Of a stretch of DNA of 64,000 nucleotides, positions 59,724 through 64,000 are shown piece after piece. Within the stretch, counting starts at the first letter, position 1. Each line of letters starts with the position of its first letter. Origin of the DNA: Apostichopus japonicus (Eukaryota; Echinodermata; Holothuroidea; Aspidochirotida; Stichopodidae). The notes beneath the pieces are model-generated. The model was not told the origin of the DNA. It saw nothing but the letters and a program-made list of their open reading frames with translations, and did not search any database. Position numbers and translations under genes: made by a program. The DNA is taken from assembly GCF_037975245.1 (NCBI RefSeq), contig NC_092575.1, forward strand, positions 15,604,310 through 15,668,309, written 5' to 3'.

Positions 59724-62700
59724 CACTGTAAACATTAGTTAGTCACGAATGGCAAAAATCTAGTCACAGTGACTAGAGTTAGCTAGTCATTACCAATTCG
59801 TTAGTTGCAGACCAATTTGCATGGTCGTTCGACTAACATAAATTAGTCACATAAATTTGTACGAACTTTTTTGACACTCACTAAGCATGTCATGTATGTA
59901 AGCGTGACGAGAATGTTCTAGTCTTCTGTTTGTTTACTTTCTATAACCTTCAGCTTTGACCAATGACGTCATTATTTTTATCCAATCATCGTACCGTAGA
60001 ATACCGTGTGCTCAGTTGATCAGAGATCAAAAATTCAGACGACGGCCGGCGATTACATATATACTGTATGCACGTACGTGGTACGTTGTACTTGCGGCCA
60101 TTGCCTAACTGCAGAAAGAATAGGGCTATCAATAAAATGAGAAGATTCTTAATCATTTAGCAAACTGTCAGAAGCAGTTTCAAAATGTCGTCAGTTACGT
60201 AAGTTCAATCACAACTGAAATTCTAATAAATAATAATTGACACAATTGACATAATGTTCAAGGAAGGTTTGAATATCGGCGATATGTTTGGCTGGAAAGT
60301 ATGGGTAAAATTATAACGGTAGGCCTTAGTAAGCTAAACTGTTGCTAACGCTAGGACGAAGCTAGGCTAGGAGCTTAGTCTTCCTAGTGTAGCCCACATG
60401 CGCTCGTAGATGAATAGTACAATAGGCTCTAGTAGTAGCAGCAGTAATACACACTTATATGACATATTTTATATAAATGTGTATTATTAGCTAGTACACT
60501 AGGCCTATATTCTATAATGTTACGAGCGCCTGTGGTGTACTAGGCTAGCCTACGTCAAGTTTCTAGACACCACTTCGTCGACCACCAACCCGGTCTGCAT
60601 TTCGTGCACTCTGAACTGAAGATCTTCGGAGTGGGACTTACACTCTGCTCTTGTAGGCTTAAATACATGGTACTCATATATTAGGTTATTTTTGCTAAAG
60701 TTGGAAGTACCTTGTGTTAAACTAAGGACAAAAACTCAGTTTCAATGCATGAAATACCCATAATGTTGTTAGCTTAGGCCTAGGCCTCAGGTTCATAATC
60801 ATAGTGGCCGTAAGTGGCGCTATGTTAGTAACCTACTTCCTAGACCAAGTCTACACCAGCTGTAGCACAATGTTTTAGGGTTCTGTATCCTAAGTGGAGT
60901 GGCTGCTGAGTGCTAATACCCTAGACAGAGAATGTTTTGAGTCTTATTTAGCAAATAATCCACAATGGTATGCATTTTCTGCTCCTGCATATGTGCATCA
61001 AGGGGTTTTGAGCCTACTCAGCCTATCATAAATTTTCTGTTGTTTGTCAATTTTCAGAGAAAGGTAATGTGCCAAGTCCTCAGCATTCACAGCTATATAC
61101 TTTGAATGATTGTTGTATCAATGGACTCAACTGGTTAGATGAGGTAACAACAAATTCCAAACAACTCTGACAGCAGAAATAGATATCCTGATACATCATG
61201 GGAGATCTACTGTAGTAACTATAGGAACCAGTGCTTGCCACCCATGGAGAATAAGGTAATTTGGCATTGTTGTTCTTTGACAAGCAACAAATTTGAATGT
61301 TTTATCAAAAATTATGCCCCCTATCTACCTCTTGTCCCCAATACCTGTCTTTAATATATTGTAACAACCTATGCATGAACCTTTAAATGGACTGATTATG
61401 TTATTGAGGTGAACTGTGTATCTAGATAGCATTCCAGTAAGCTTTCCTGTAGACTACTGTACATACTTTTACAGTTAGGCTGTGTTTTACAAATCCCAGT
61501 GATTCCGTTTTGGTAAAGAACCCCTTCAAGTTAATTCTCTTATTCTAAGTAACTTAAGAGTTGCACTGGAGTGACAGGCAATATCAGTTTAACATGTTCC
61601 AAACAGTTCAGGAATACATTGGGGTATGTCCTGTAGGTCAGTTTGGGAGGAATCAGCCGGCTGAGCTAAACAAAAGTAGTTTTCATCACATTTCAGAGCC
61701 AGAGACGAAACAGCCCTCCCCGCTGACCCTTCTCTGGATGATGTTTCTGCAGGTATGGCAAGCCAGACCAAGTGGACTGTGACCCAGATACCAATAAAAC
61801 CTGCAAGAATTCATAAATGCACCCAACTTGGTCAAGCTTATCAAAATTGGTGACTGGAAATGTTGTTGCAGATGTAGACCTGGTTACTGCTTACACAGTA
61901 TTGCTCATATCATGTGTATTTACACACTGCACAGTGCATACTGAAATCTCTGAAAAGACATCTTTATGGACCAAAAATGATAATTGCATAGAATTCTGTT
62001 GTGGTTTATAATGTGACGACTATAAAAAGTATCAATTTGGTATGAACAAATTTATCTCTCAATTAAGGGGGCATACTCCTATTAGAGTCTATATCCATCC
62101 CCTCAATTGTTCTTCTTCAGGTAAGTGCCAACAAGCAGCGGAGAACATCTTTTTTGACCTGTTATCAATCATAATCTAGTTTTTTGTGGCTTGCATGTTG
62201 GAGAACATGAATGGAAGTACATGTGGTGAGAAAATTGGGTCAATTGAGGCAGTTTTAGACCCCTTTAGGCTTCCCAGGAGTAGCGTAGGAAAACTGTTTA
62301 CCACTGAGTGAAGAGGCTTGTTTACAAGTGACGAAAACTTCTGGCTCGAATAGCAAAATATCTACATGGTCATGATACAGAAAATTGTTAGTGCCATGAA
62401 AGGCCAACTTGTCAGCTATCCGGTGATAGGTAGCATTGAGCTAGTGAAAACTTCTATCTAGACTTAGAGACCACATCACTTTTGTGATTTAGTGTGTAAG
62501 TCAATGGGGCTTTTAATGGGTGTATGCTACTTTAAATATAAGGAACAATCTGTGATATACAGTGCACATTATGCAATCAATGAAATAACCACAGTACGTA
62601 AAGACATACAGAAGTTGTGGCGGAATGGTTAGGGCACTGAACACAGGATTCCATGATCGTGGGTTCATGTACCAACCTGGTCGATACGTATGTATCTTTA

Positions 62701-64000
62701 ATGAAGACACTTAATCTCAATTGCCTCTCTTCACCTAGGTGTATAGGGTACCCTGGGAGGTAATTAAAGATATAGCATTTGCACCGCTTTATGGCTGCAA
62801 TGATATGGGATGTCCCCTGGGGAACATGTAGATGTAGCTAACCACATTGAGCATAATGTCTGATATGTGTTACCAAGGACCATAGATAGTGTTAGGTAAA
62901 TACTATGCCAATGTTGCAATATAAATGGCTAATTTACATTACACTTACAGAGTGTGGCTATATGTTACATACTTAACCAAATGTCTTTAGGCCTTTGTTA
63001 CTTGACCACACTGTATGTCAAAAGTGAAAAAGGAAGGATATTTTTTGTGTAATGCAAAGAGATAGTTCACTTGAGTATTCAGCATTGATTTATAGAAAAA
63101 CTGTGGTGAGTCATAAACCAAAATTATGACAAATAATTTCTCAGCAGAAATTGTAGCATATACGTACACATAATACCGCACACCGGTTATATTCAATAAT
63201 GCACACCGGTCATACTACTAGTATGCTATAGTGCATGCCTAAACCCCACATAAGTGTAGTGCATAAGATCATTGTTTGTGTACTTGCGCACACCTTTGGG
63301 ATCAAGCAAAGTTCAAATTATCAGCAAATGATGTTCGATATATCGGGCAAGTCTTTAATTTGGACTTCAGTGTACTTGGAAAAAATTACAATCATTAAAT
63401 GGGGTCAGTGTGATTGAATGTGGGGACCTCATTTAAAGTGTACCCCAAAAAATTGACCTAGAAGGTAAGTTTCTACCATTCAAGACATAGCATATAGTTT
63501 GTGATAAAGTACTTCTAGAAATATTTTAACTACTTTGTTTTCTGTTCCACCCTAGTGTTGCTTCAAAGATAATAACATATTCAACTTGCATGTTCTGCAA
63601 TAATATTGTACCATCACATCTCATGGTCAGAAACTCAGAATACTATCACTTCCAAGTTCATAAAATGACTTATATTATGCTTTTGTTTTAAATGTAGTTG
63701 TCAGATGTTGTTAGACATAGAGATTTAATCTCTGGTCAATGGTTCTCTTTTAAGCTCACTTTTTTGTTTAGCTTGTCATGGTAATATTTTTATTTATCCT
63801 AATTCGAGATGATGATTTATAAGGATATTTTCTGGCCCTTTTAACAGCTAAGGTCATATAGAGCTACTGAAGCCTTTTTATACCATTTGATTTGACATGG
63901 GGTATTATTTTTATAAATAAATTATAAATAGTTATATGATATATTATTTTGTGTATATTAAATACATGTTATGTATATTTATATTTATATATTAATTAAG
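59724..64000 (+). mobile_element. second copy of the palindromic element, left arm, cut by window end
   Basis: Starts at the same CACTGTAAACATT terminus and the same flank (ACTACAACG) as the element at 19994, and follows it base for base to the window edge (equivalent to about 24265). The palindrome centre and right arm, if present, lie beyond the window. Near 61605-61665 it keeps bases that are mutated or deleted at 21880-21930. Confidence 0.85.
62612..62840 (+). repeat. tRNA-derived SINE in the second palindrome copy
   Basis: Counterpart of 22877-23105 with the same decayed B box. Confidence 0.55.

Overview
The window reads as animal nuclear DNA, AT-rich and repeat-dense. It has spliced GT/AG genes, TATA and CCAAT promoter elements, tRNA-derived SINEs, hAT-like MITEs, a Penelope-like retroelement and many long (TA)n and poly-G/C tracts. 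The repeat mix suggests a marine invertebrate, perhaps an echinoderm; that is inference, and no species is claimed. The only host genes I can support are matrix metalloproteinases (MMPs) on the minus strand.

Layout. 0-16.4 kb: no host gene. It holds a 1.6 kb tandem duplication carrying tRNA-like SINE heads, a 561 bp inverted-repeat transposon (4920-5480), minisatellites (7.4-8.8 kb), a candidate solo LTR (11883-13186) and a hAT-like MITE. 16.4-20 kb: start of the first repeat unit of the MMP array, with an isolated MMP exon 1 (signal peptide) and promoter at 17.7-18.1 kb. 19994-32705: a 12.7 kb inverted-repeat element with CACTG termini and clustered TAGTC motifs, one arm of which carries a near-identical 3.24 kb tandem duplication. 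33-38 kb: intergenic. 38.4-43.8 kb: MMP body A (exons 2-7). 44.0-45.2 kb: its intron 1. 45.3-48.2 kb: a 5'-truncated Penelope-like element, with a SINE inside it and a hammerhead-like ribozyme at its 3' end, sitting where exon 1 and the promoter of gene A should be. 48.2-50.5 kb: intergenic repeats. 50.9-57.6 kb: MMP gene B, complete in seven exons (539 codons by my splicing). 56.1-64 kb: a second, nearly identical copy of the 16.4-24.3 kb segment, running off the window.

The MMPs have a signal peptide, a propeptide with the PRCGVPD cysteine switch, a furin-type RLRR site, the HExxHxxGxxH zinc site with a Met-turn, a four-blade hemopexin domain and a hydrophobic C-terminus with no cytoplasmic tail. 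This suggests furin-activated, GPI-anchored pericellular proteases. Tandem unit starts (about 16405, 44000 and 56055) all lie in intron 1, so duplication separated promoters from bodies: one orphan exon 1, one headless body, one complete gene. Whether this is real or partly haplotype mis-assembly needs read-level checking.
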